This document shows, in pieces, positions 1-10,151 of a stretch of 64,000 nucleotides of DNA (positions within the stretch are counted from its first letter, which is position 1; each line of letters opens with the position of its first letter). The stretch is taken from the NCBI GenBank assembly GCA_002077045.2, contig KZ111160.1, positions 588,832 through 652,831 of the forward strand. The letters are read 5' to 3'. The position numbers and the translations under genes are program-made. A model generated the notes under the pieces. The model had not been told where the DNA came from and ran no database searches. It was given only the letters and a program-made list of their open reading frames with translations. This DNA is from Rachicladosporium sp. CCFEE 5018. Taxonomy: Eukaryota > Ascomycota > Dothideomycetes > Cladosporiales > Cladosporiaceae.

Positions 1-335
1 AAGAAGTCGGTTGCAGCATCGTCGTACGCTGCGTTCTTGAGTTCGAACAGCAAGCTACTTTGCAGCTCAATGGTGATCTGCTGTAACGCTATGACAGCGA
101 CGTGATCGCCATGCTCGAATGCCTTCCCGAAGCGATTCACACCGCGTTGCTTCTCGCGCTCAATATCCTCGGGTGCCTGGTCGATTGAGTCCTCGAGCAA
201 GCGACTTGGAGGCGCTGCGCGTCGAGCAGCGCGCTTGAGTTTGATTTTGTCGATTATGACACCGGAATCGCGGTAGGCTGAAACGAGGGCAGCAACGCAG
301 GCGACTATGCCCACGACTTCGCCTACGACCGACAT
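1..335 (-). CDS. N-terminal fragment of a fungal STAND/NLR-like protein (partial, haplotype A)
   Basis: The ATG is the complement of 333-335; the frame is open leftward to the window edge (about 111 residues). The protein begins MSVVGEVVGIVACVAALVSAYRD, a short hydrophobic helix followed by a basic stretch (KIKLKRAARRAA) and a charged helical region. Openings of this kind (small residues plus GIVA..A) are characteristic of the N-terminal domain of fungal STAND/NLR-like and ankyrin proteins (Fungal_N type, PF17111-like). The nucleotide-binding and repeat domains would lie to the left and are not visible, so the architecture is unproven. The only differences from 18105-18439 are scattered single bases. 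Confidence 0.5.
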   Translation of the reverse strand, partial: MSVVGEVVGIVACVAALVSAYRDSGVIIDKIKLKRAARRAAPPSRLLEDSIDQAPEDIEREKQRGVNRFGKAFEHGDHVAVIALQQITIELQSSLLFELKNAAYDDAATDF

Positions 336-1114
336 GGTTCCCTCACCTCGGTGTCGTGGTTATGGTGGAGATAAGGAACGTGCTTGGCATTACCGCGCTG
401 GGCGGCGCAAGGATGTGAGAAAGTAAAATGCTTCAGTATGACAAGGAAGTAATGGCGGTGGAGCTTCGAGTCTTGATGCGTGCCATACAGCTGTACCTAG
501 GCGATCGGGGCCTCGAAGCTCCCACGCGCGCGACTCACCGGCAGATTGGGCCTGCTGCGCCATGCTCGCACCAGCCCCACGGGAGGCGGTTAATGCGAGG
601 CGGATTGTTGGTGTTGTACCATGGTACGCAACATTGCAGGAGATTCATGCATTGACGGAATGGGATAATGTTGATGATTTCCAAGACACTTCTCCGTGTC
701 TCAGGATGTCATCCGCGATTGCACCTTCCTCCACGTGGATGCACGTGCTGTTCTTGCTGTCTGCGTTTCAAAAACCAGCTGACTCGCGGGTGAGTGCCTT
801 CGAACCCCACCACTCAAGGGACCCCGCCAGCTCGCATCGGCAGGGCTCATGTCGTTCACGCCGAGTGACTTCACTTGACGCAATCTTCAATCACGCCATT
901 TGGGTGTTTGCTAATCGTGACCAAATTCCGTGCATCGCAGGCGCACATTGGCCCTGACCCCTCGTAGATACCTTACATGGTAACAGGTAGGTATCTGCAT
1001 CCTTATCTCGCTGTCCTTGTCACTTCCCTTTCAAGTTCGTCCCATTTCGCGTGCTCTTGATCAAACGAAAGATAGCCCAAAAACTTCCTCATACTCCTCC
1101 CTTCAGCGCTCAAA
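336..1114. other. Intergenic, divergent promoter region
   Basis: Lies between the start of the minus-strand STAND-like gene and the plus-strand dioxygenase, so it should hold both promoters. Short open frames here differ between the two copies and show no recognisable protein. I see no RNA gene or repeat. Confidence 0.6.
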
Positions 1115-2585
1115 ATGGCACCAGCACTCACAGAAACCGCTTCCGCTCCTCAGGCATTCTCCTACGACAAACCATCCAAATCCGTCTTCCCAGACGGCTA
1201 CAAAACCAGTGGCCAATGGCCGCCAATTTACGAACAGCTCAGGCCCTATTCCGACTTCCCCAAGGAGATCACTGGCCAGACAGTCTGGAAAGCCGAAGAC
1301 TACACCAACAACCCCGAGCGCTGGACGCACCGTTTCAGCGATGAAGAGACGCAGCAGCTAGGCGAAGCCGCGGATGCGTTTATGGCTTCTGGCACGCCCT
1401 TGACGGGTATCTCGAAGGAGAAGTTCCCGCTGCTGAAGATGGAGGGATTTTTGACCTCGCTGAGGAATGAGATCCTGGATGGAAAGGGCTTCTTGCTGTT
1501 CAAAGGGTTCCCAGTAACGCAGTGGGGGAACCATAAGAGTGCTGTGGCTTACATGGGCATTGGCTGCTATCTTGGGTACTTTGTCAGCCAGAACGGATAC
1601 GTAAGTCATCCATATTCTATTTTGGTCCGACGTGTGTCGGCGGAAGCTATACTGTAGAACCGGTGCACACGCAATGGATCAGTGTGACTCTATGGGGAGA
1701 CTTGGCCGAGGGCGAGCGTCATTTTCCAGATGGCAGCCTCTCATGGCTCTTTCAGCAAGAGACACACTTCTGCGGTCAACGTTGCAACACCTTCAGAGAC
1801 TTGACTAATAAGCTGAGCAGGGCCACGTACTCGGCCACGTCAAAGACGTAGGCGCGGACGCCTCGCAGATAGACAAAGTGCGCATCTACCGCACGTCCGC
1901 CCGGCAATTCTTCCACGCCGACGACTCAGACATCGTAGGACTCCTTTGCGTCGCTCGATCCTGGGAAGGCGGCGAGTCAGACATCGCATCAGTCCACAAC
2001 GTCTGGAACACGATTCAACGAGAACACCCAGATGTCGCGGAAACGCTGACAAAACCGATATGGTACTTCGATCGCAAGGGTGAAGTGAGCGTGGGTCAGG
2101 AGCCGTATACACGGCAACCGATCTTTTATATTGAGAACGGTGGGGAGGAGAGGGTGTACTGCAAGTATGATCCGTACTTTGTGAAGAGTTTGAAGAGATT
2201 TAGCGATGTGGGGGTCATTCCACCGCTGTCGGAGGCACAGGAGAAGGCGATTAAGGTGCTGGAAGATACGTGCGTGAGGTTGAGTCTGCACATGATCCTA
2301 GAAGTAAGTCGCTTCTGCATTACATGCATCACCGAAGAGCTTTTGCTGATCATATCTCAGGTCGGCGACATCCAGTTCCTTAGTAATTTATCCGTCCTGC
2401 ACGCCCGCACAGCGTACAGAGACCACGCACCGCCGCTGCCAAGGCGACACCTGATGAGGCTGTGGCTAGCCGTGCCGGAGACAGAAGGAGGATGGAAGCT
2501 CGCAACGCCAGATTCGAAGCATCAGAAGCGTGGAGGTATCCAGGTCAATGACACACCACCCAAGGCATTGCTGGATGCTGAGTAG
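1115..2585 (+). CDS. TauD/TfdA-like Fe(II)/2-oxoglutarate dioxygenase, intact allele
   Basis: Predicted exons 1115-1600, 1821-2303 and 2361-2585 give 397 residues. Both introns start GTAAGT and end in AG, and both joins keep frame. The family is the TauD/TfdA clavaminate-synthase-like fold (PF02668), non-heme iron oxygenases that couple 2-oxoglutarate decarboxylation to substrate hydroxylation. The facial-triad HxD is visible as H194-A-D196 in FFHADDSDIVGLLC, and the distal histidine and arginine as H337 and R339 in VLHAR. There is no signal peptide, so it is probably cytosolic. The substrate cannot be told from sequence; fungal members act on taurine-like sulfonates, carnitine precursors or secondary metabolites. 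The first intron is long for this locus (220 bases). The second copy (19219-20688) is frameshifted, so this is the only intact allele seen. Confidence 0.88.
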
Positions 2586-2928
2586 ATAGTCGGATTCATG
2601 TGTCGATGACCATGCGCTGCTGGGCTCCAAGTGTAGTCATTGCAAGTACGCTGAGCTGTCAACGAGGCGACTAGACATCCAGGGTTCCAGTGTAGCGAAG
2701 ATTCACTATCCATTAGGCTCCTCACATGCTGTGCTCTCGCTGAATTCCTACCCGTTCCTAAGCTGTTCGTGACAGCGCCAGCCGCGTTTCTTGTCGTGCA
2801 CTGGCTGACGGAGAGCAAAGCTGTCTATGAGCTAAAAGCGATATCCGGCTCAGTCTGTACTACTTTGCAGCGCTCGTCCTGGTATGATTCGAATCTAATC
2901 CCCTGCAACGTGCAGACACCGCATATCC
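2586..2928. other. Convergent intergenic spacer
   Basis: Separates the 3' ends of the dioxygenase and Med9 genes, so it should hold two terminator regions. No gene or repeat seen. Confidence 0.6.
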
Positions 2929-3348
2929 TCACCCCCTCTCCATCAATCCCCTCCCCACATCTCCAAGCCTCCTCAGCTCCGCTTTCTGCCTTCCAATCCT
3001 AGCCTCCAGTTCCGCGATCTCGTCCTCCTGTTCATCCACAGTCCTCTCAATATCCGGCAGCTTCTCGATCTCCCTGAGCGCCTTCCGGATCTTAGCCTTG
3101 ATCTCCCCAACCTCACGCGGCAGATCTTTCGGCTCGAGGGGCTTGAGGTCTGTGTATGTGATCTCGGCTTCGGCTGGAGGCGATGGAAGAAGAGTGAGGC
3201 TTGAGGTAGGGTCTGTGGCAGGGCTGTGGTCGATGCGGGACAGGAGCTCGTGCAGGGCGGGGAGGATGTCGAAGGTTTGGGGTGGAGGGAGTGGAGGTTG
3301 AGGGGCGGAGAAGGAGGCAGAGGGGGTGGTGAAGGAGGTGGTGGCCAT
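2929..3348 (-). CDS. MED9: Mediator complex subunit 9 (Med9/Cse2)
   Basis: Single exon, 139 residues. A proline-rich, low-complexity N-terminus (residues 1-23) is followed by ILPALHELLSRI, a central block with the LxPKDLPREVGEIKAKI pattern, and a C-terminal coiled coil (IERTVDEQEDEIAELEARI). This order matches fungal Med9 (PF07544), a middle-module subunit of Mediator that relays activator signals to RNA polymerase II. Length fits the family. The gene is divergent from the phosphoglycerate mutase gene, with about 197 bases between the two ATGs, so they share a compact promoter region. The other copy at 21038-21457 is intact with a few substitutions. Confidence 0.85.
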   Translation of the reverse strand: MATTSFTTPSASFSAPQPPLPPPQTFDILPALHELLSRIDHSPATDPTSSLTLLPSPPAEAEITYTDLKPLEPKDLPREVGEIKAKIRKALREIEKLPDIERTVDEQEDEIAELEARIGRQKAELRRLGDVGRGLMERG

Positions 3349-3545
3349 TGATGGTGGGTGTTGTAATTCCCGAGTATAAAGGTCTGTTTACGAAGAGCTG
3401 ACTGACCTAGAGTTCAAGAATTGTTGGTGGTACCTGACTGCTGCGGGGTGACGTGGTGGGGCAGTTCAACGAGATATGAGGTCCAAAAACAATTCACATG
3501 CAATTCCAACTTGACGACAATTAAACACCAATAGATACAGCCACC

Positions 3546-5170
3546 ATGGTTAAAGTCGAGAACAAGGTCGCTTTGATCTGCATTGATGGCTGGGGAATTC
3601 CTTCAGCGGAGAGCGCACCAGATGGCAATGCTATCCTCAATGCTGAGACACCATGGATGGACGACTTCGCCAAAGAGAAGGGCAGCAAGTACGCACAAGG
3701 CTTTACTGAGCTCGAGGCATCCTCACTCGCCGTCGGTCTGCCCAAAGGGCTCATGGGCAACTCGGAAGTCGGACATCTCAACATAGGCGCCGGTCGAGTA
3801 GTATGGCAAGATGTCGTCCGAATCGACCAAACGATCGAGGAGGGCAAGATGGGCGAAGTTGAAAATGTTGTGAAGAGCTTCAAGCGAGCAAAGGACGGCA
3901 ACGGCAGATTGCACTTCTGCGGACTCGTCTCAGATGGCGGCGTACACTCCCACATCCTCCACTTGAAAGAGCTCCTCCGAGTCGCAAAGAAGACGCAAGT
4001 ACCGGAGGTCTACATCCACTTCTTCGGCGACGGACGAGACACAGATCCCCACAGCGGACTCGGCCACCTGAAGGATCTGCTCGCCTTCACCGAAGAGCTC
4101 GGTATCGGCAAGCTGGCGACCATAGTAGGTCGCTACTACATCATGGACCGCGACAAGCGCTGGGACCGCGTCGAGATCGGTATGAAGGGCCTCGTGACAG
4201 GCGAAGGCGAGGACTCCACGGACCCAGTAGCTACAGTGCAGGCCCGGTATGACGCGGGCGAGACCGACGAGTTCCTCAAGCCCATCATCCTCAACGGCAA
4301 GAATGCCAGGATAAAGGACGACGACACAGTCTTCTTCTTCAACTACCGCTCCGATCGCGTGCGCGAAGTCACCCAACTCCTAGGCGACCAAGACCGTAGT
4401 CCGAAACCCGACTTTCCGTACCCAAAGAACATCGATATCACGACCATGACCCGCTACAAGACAGACTTCACCTTCCCCGTCGCTTTTGCCCCGCAAACCA
4501 TGGACAATGTGCTCGCCGACTGGCTGGCAAAGCAAGGTTTAAAGCAATCGCACATCGCTGAGACGGAGAAGTACGCACACGTAACGTTCTTCTTCAATGG
4601 TGGCCGGGAAGTCCAGTTCGACGGCGAGGACCGAGATATGATTTCCAGCCCGAAGGTCGCGACATATGACAAGGAACCGAAGATGAGCGCGATGAAGGTT
4701 GCGGAGAAGATGGCCGAGAGGATCAAGGAGGGGAAGTACGAGTTTGTGATGAACAACTTTGCGCCGCCAGATATGGTTGGGCATACTGGTGTGTATGAGG
4801 CGGCTGTGGAGGGTGTGACGGAGACCGATAAGGCGATTGGTAAGGTGTATGAGGCGTGTAAGGAGGCGGGATATGTGCTCTTCGTGACTTCGGATCATGG
4901 GTGAGTTCGGCTCCCTTCCCTCGAATTGCCTAGAGGGAATCCACTGACAAAATGGACAGAAATGCGGAAGAGATGCTCACCGCGGAGAAGACTCCCAAGA
5001 CGTCGCATACGACGAACAAGGTGCCTTTTGTCATGGCTAACGCGCCCATGGGCTACTCGCTGAAGAAGCAAAACGGCGTGCTTGGGGACGTTGCGCCGAC
5101 CGTGCTTGAGGTCATGGGTGTCGAGCAGCCCAAGGAGATGAGTGGACATTCATTACTGGTCAAGTCGTGA
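3546..5170 (+). CDS. 2,3-bisphosphoglycerate-independent phosphoglycerate mutase
   Basis: Exons 3546-4900 and 4960-5170 give 521 residues, the usual size for this enzyme. It interconverts 3- and 2-phosphoglycerate in glycolysis and gluconeogenesis using two manganese ions and a phosphoserine intermediate. Visible are the metal-binding DGWG (D14), the catalytic serine in GNSEVGH (S73), FGDGRDTDP, YRSDR, NNFAPPDMVGHTG and TSDHGN, the last rebuilt across the intron. The 59-base intron (GTGAGT, CTGAC branch, CAG) lies inside the DHG motif. The start has a strong initiation context (GCCACCATGG). An 8-codon upstream ORF begins at 3498 and stops before the real start; in the other copy the same ATG is in frame with the gene. 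Confidence 0.95.
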
Positions 5171-5824
5171 GGTGAATGAGATACACATAAATGGCCGATG
5201 TGCGAGTGGGATGATACCAGAGGTTGCGCGACGCTCAATCAAGTAACACCTCCAAGTGCTCGCGTTGGTGCTTGCCTTGCTTGCTCGGACTCCGGTACAG
5301 GGGCTCGATACTGTGATGGGATGTTATCGAAGAGCACGCCCAGCCGGCTGACTGATATATGTCTTCCTTCGGACTTCTTCGTGGCCATCTTCCCAACAAT
5401 CGGTTGTCCACCTGTAACTTCTCTATCTTTGCTTTCCCGAAGATACGGGATGTCGAATGCTTGCATGCAACGGGAACGTGCACCAAACGTGCATCACCCC
5501 CACAAAAGGCTAAATGACTCGCTTGCATGCAGGGTGAGCGATCATGTGGAGAGAGTTCAGCACTTGGCGGTCTTGGTGCTGCACATTCCTGTAGCGTGCG
5601 AGCAAGGAGGAGCTCCTGGCCTACTCCAGTATGGCATGGCGGAGGGTGCGAATCCGTTTCTAACGTTTCCGTCATTGTTTCGACTCTCAATCATTCCTTC
5701 CTTCCGTTCTGGATCGTGGACCTTCCATTGGCGGAGTGAAGCCCGAGGAAGAGGGGACCTATGCATTGCCTGAGCCGGACGACTCGTCGATTGATCATAT
5801 GTCGGAGTGAAACCATTGTCGAAC
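5171..5824. other. Intergenic, promoter of the GH47 gene
   Basis: About 650 bases between two plus-strand genes. Compared with 23275-23911 it shows many substitutions and indels, so the two copies are noticeably more diverged here than in the flanking exons. No RNA gene or repeat recognised. Confidence 0.6.
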
Positions 5825-8817
5825 ATGCCTGGTCGTACGCGACGCGTTCGCGTCATTGCACTCGCTCTTTTCAGCTTCTTTGCGATCGTGCTTTACACTC
5901 GCTCCGGATCGACGATCGAGGACTACAGGGACTATGCGGAGCGGACATTCGAGAAGAGTCTGGGACGCGGCGGGACTAAGGGCAGCGGCGTTGGCGGTGG
6001 TGCAGTGATACCTCCTGATGTCGGGTCGGAGAAGCAGTTGCGACTCGAGGATGTAGCGGCTACCACGAGCACGTTCCGGGAGGTGGTGGTCACGACGAGC
6101 ACGCGACCTGTCGCACAGGTGGCGCCGAGTACGACGATGGCGCAGGGCTTACCGCAGCTGGAGGCGCTGAAGACTACGACTTCCACTGTGGCAGCATTGA
6201 CAACGTCTGCCACGCCGAGTCCGACCACGAGCACGTTCGTTGGACTGCCGGCGATCACGGACGATGACTCGATTCCGGACGAGCGTGGCGAAGGTAAGGT
6301 CAACGTGGACATTCCCTATGATCGACCTTCGAGCTCTGCGATACATTGGGTGAGCATGACGGAACATTTCCCGGTCTCGTCCACGATCCAGCTCCCCACG
6401 GGTAAGGCCAGTAGCATTCCCACGATACAGCACAAGTTCGCGAAATCGGCGAACAATGGAGCGGATATGGATCGGTTGAGAGTGATCAAAGCTGCCGCAG
6501 TCCATGCGTGGTATGGCTACAGGGAGAAAGCATGGGGACATGACGAGATCATGCCACTTTCTGGAGGATACAAGAACCCCTTCAATGCCTGGGCAGCGAC
6601 TCTAGTAGATGCGCTGGATACGTTATGGATTCTCGGAATGGAAGCTGAGTTCCAGGAGGCGGTCGACTTCGTGGCTACGATCGACTTCACAACGAGTCCT
6701 CGAAACGACATCCCGCTCTTCGAAACCACGATCCGCTATCTTGGTGGGCTGTTGGCAGCTTACGACATCTCTGGATCCAAGCACACCATTCTACTCGATA
6801 AGGCGTTGGAGCTAGGTGAAGTCTTGTACGGTGCTTTCGACACGCCGAACCGCATGCCGAAGACCTACTACATGTGGAAGCCAGCGTTCGCATCTCAGCC
6901 AAAGCGTGCAGAGAGTCGCGTAGTGTTGGCCGAGCTTGGTAGTCTGCACATGGAGTTCACACGTCTCGCGCAGCTCACCGGCAAGCCGAAGTTCTATGAT
7001 GCCGTCGCGCGTATCACAGACGAGCTACAGGCGTGGCAGAACAGCACGCGGCTACCGGGGATGTGGCCGACGCTCGTCGATGCCAGTGGATGCGGCAAGC
7101 CAGGACAGGTGGATCATGGGACGACATTCTCAACGCCCGGCGGCGACGGCTACATGTCCACAGAACAGCCTGTCCGAGTCGACATACCCGGAAAGGTCAT
7201 GTCGCAGGCCGAGGATGAGGTGAATCGGAAATTTCGGGACGCCCAGGAGAAGCTCGCTGAGGCCGGTGACGCAAGGACGGCAGGTGGTATTGTAGGCACC
7301 ATCGCGAAGTCCGATGGATCCAAAGCTGCTACCTACGACAAGCCGGAGTCTGACTCATATTCGGCTGAGCGCAATGGCGGCATCGTTGGTAAGGTCCAAG
7401 TGGAAGACGATGCATCGCATAGCAATAGCAAGCGCCAGCTCGACGATGAGCCGGCTCGCGTGGGTACGCCGCCCGTCAAGAGCGTATTGCACAACATCAC
7501 GAGTGACCAAGAGACGACGCGGCAGCGTTCTGGCTCGCAGCAGTCGCTATCAGGCGCTGACGTCTGCATACCGCAGGGCCTTGGGTCATCCAGCAGACAC
7601 AGCTCCGAGGGCTTCACTCTGGCTGGCATGAGCGATTCGACTTACGAGTATCTTCCGAAGATGTGGCTCATGCTATCTGGTCAAGTTGACCAGTACCGCA
7701 GTATGTACGAGGCGAGCATGGACGTAGTGCGCAAGAAGCTACTGTACAAACCGATGACCAAGGACAACCGGGATATACTATTCTCTGGGGATCTGCACGT
7801 TGCGGTAAATCACTCCTCGCCGACCAAGGAAACGATCGAAACGTTCAAGGCAGTTGGATCTCATCTGGTCTGCTTCACAGGCGGCATGTTCGCCATGGCC
7901 GGCAAGCTCTTCGACCGCCCTGAGGACGTCGAGATCGGCCGCAAGCTGACAGACGGCTGTATCTGGGCCTACAACGTAACGGCAACCGGTATCATGCCCG
8001 AGGACTTCTTCCTCGTGAAGTGCGCGGACCAAAAGAAGTGCAGCTGGAATGAGACCCTCTATCATGAGATTCTCGATCCTTACCATGTTCAGCGCGCACA
8101 AGCGGCAGACCCCAATTACGAGCCAGACATGCCCGTGCTACCAGCAGTCCCTGTGCCGGCCACACCGTGGGCAGCAATACCAGCCACGCCCACGGTTCCA
8201 GATTTGAACAAACGCCAACTTAACGCTGCCGACATCCTCGTACCTGCGCCATCGATAGCATCCGTAGCCTACGACCCAAACATCCGCGAAATAGCCGGCA
8301 CTTCGCCCGACAAACCGCCTCAAACCAACACTCTCCCCGAACCGCCCTACGCAGTCTACACGGCTCCGCCACCCCTGTCCCATGCAGAGTTCGTGGCTCA
8401 GAAGATCGAAGCCGAGCGCCTGCCGCCTGGATTCAAGAGTCTCACATCTCGCGCCTACATCCTCCGCCCCGAGGCGATCGAAAGCGTCTTCTACATGTAC
8501 CGCATCACAGGCGAGCAGTACTGGCGGGATCGCGGGTGGGAGATGTTCACGGCTATACAGGGGGTTACGAGGACGACTTGGGGAAATAGTGCAATTCATG
8601 ATGTCACACAAGTGGCGACTGAGCAGGTGGTGAGTTTCTCTACTGTGTAGTGAGCAGAAGAATTGGTGTGCTGACTTTGACATAGGATTCGGAAGAATCG
8701 TTCTGGCTGGCGGAGACGCTGAAGTACTTCTATCTGCTGTTCGATGAGCCGGATAAGTGGAGCTTGGACGAGTGGGTGTTGAATACGGAGGCGCATTTCT
8801 TCCGGCGCACAGGCTGA
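5825..8817 (+). CDS. Membrane-anchored GH47 alpha-1,2-mannosidase (ER/Golgi type)
   Basis: Exons 5825-8629 and 8686-8817 give 978 residues. I chose the ATG at 5825 because MPGRTRRVRVI is shared by both copies, while upstream sequence is not. A basic tail and one hydrophobic segment (about residues 10-24) predict a type II membrane protein; a Thr/Ser-rich stem follows to about 210. The GH47 domain begins near 215 (HAWYGYREKAWGHDE). SDSTYEYLPK, HLVCFTGGM, LRPEAIES (near 880) and the calcium-binding NTEAH near the C-terminus are visible. GH47 enzymes trim alpha-1,2-mannose from N-glycans in the secretory pathway. The catalytic domain carries long low-complexity inserts (roughly 440-600 and 770-860), making it larger than ER mannosidase I; an Mnl2-like subgroup is possible. 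The 56-base intron has a CTGAC branch site. Confidence 0.9.
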
Positions 8818-10151
8818 GACGACTTGTTGAGATGAGTGTAGCTCGTCACGTCCGCTGTTCAACGTCAGCAGTGGAAGGCAGAGTCCCAAGGTCAGCGGAG
8901 CGGGCAACGACTTAAGACTGATGCCACACAGTAGCCGAACACGCCGCGGTCGACGGATCAGAGCGCTGGCTAGTGGACGAGTACGCAGAACGGTTCCATG
9001 CGAGCTTCAGGGCGTCACTGTTGTTGCCGGCCTCGACAGTGATCCGTCAGAATCAGCATTACTCCAGGCGCGCGCCCGGCAGCTTAGCATGTGGATATGC
9101 TAGGCTGGAGGGTCTTGGGAGCAGTCGAGGGTCAGCGCGCGATGTGCTCGTTCGCGCGGTTGTGGTGGAGAGCTTGCGACCGTAGCCTCGCGTATATACG
9201 GTGCACTGGCAAGATTCTGCTGGTCTTTGGGGAGAGCAAAGTGCGCACACGAAAGCGTGTGCGGCGCAGAAGGAGGAGTAAGGAGGGTGAAGGGGAGAGC
9301 CGGCGCTTTTTGGCCGTGTTATCGTAGATGTAATCACTTCCAAGGTGTTGCGATAGCGGATAATACATCCCAGCAATCTCTGCGGGTGTGAAACAGTCAT
9401 ATCGCAAATGTGTCTCGATTGCTGAGCAAAGCCTGCCTGTTTTGCGCATTCCTCTTCGGCCGTAACACGATGTTGCCCCTTCGCCGAGGCCGGCATTATT
9501 ATTGCAGCTCGCATACATGGAGCTTGTGCAACATGAATCTACCATCCCCATCGCCCCACACGCATGGTACATTGTCGATTTGGCAAGGAGAAAGTGGCTG
9601 TATGGGCAGTGATCGAAACCTTTCGCCTACTTGCACAACTTCCTCAGAGAACCCACGCGAATGCGAAGCATAACTCTTTCAGTCATCAGCCCGACGGAAC
9701 AATAGCAGCGCGCGTTCGGCTGCTGGCCCCGAGCTTGTCTAACCCTTACGGTACATCACTCCATAATTCCATCCGTCACCGCGTTCAAGACGCTAGCCGC
9801 ACTTCGAGGGGCCTAAACGCTAAACGACACGCGAGAGTCTCCCCGCTACAGCCCTCATCATGAGGCCCTATCCCTGTCCACAGACGGGCTACGCTCTTCT
9901 AGGAAGGCTATATAAGCTCGGCCGGCCATCGCGGCGTCCACCCTGCGAAAGGCTAGGCACTCTACACGCGCGATCCTTCGTTTCATCCTCTTGGGTCTGA
10001 ATACAGTCAGCTTCAGCTCAGCTCTCGTTAGGCGGCTATTGTGTGAGGAGGGACTTCTGCGTTCATCTTGCTTCCTTCAGTCTCTTGTACAATTCATACT
10101 ACAGCTCTCTTGCGCAGATCCGGTTCCAGACACACACTCTGACAACACAGG
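8818..10151. other. Long intergenic region, P450 promoter and 5' leader
   Basis: About 1.3 kb between the GH47 stop and the P450 ATG. It holds a clear TATA box at 9909-9915 and a long pyrimidine-rich leader. Short open frames in it are not consistent between the two copies. No RNA gene seen. Confidence 0.6.
9909..9915 (+). promoter_or_regulatory. TATA box upstream of the P450 gene
   Basis: TATATAA in the context ggctatataagctcgg, conserved unchanged in the second copy (27995-28001). It lies about 240 bases before the P450 start codon, implying a 5' leader of roughly 200 bases. A strong TATA suits an inducible gene. Confidence 0.6.

Noticed and set aside
562..957. 131-codon open frame upstream of the dioxygenase, present in part at 18666-18971.
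   Set aside because: The frame is disrupted by indels and ends differently in the two copies, and it encodes no recognisable motif.
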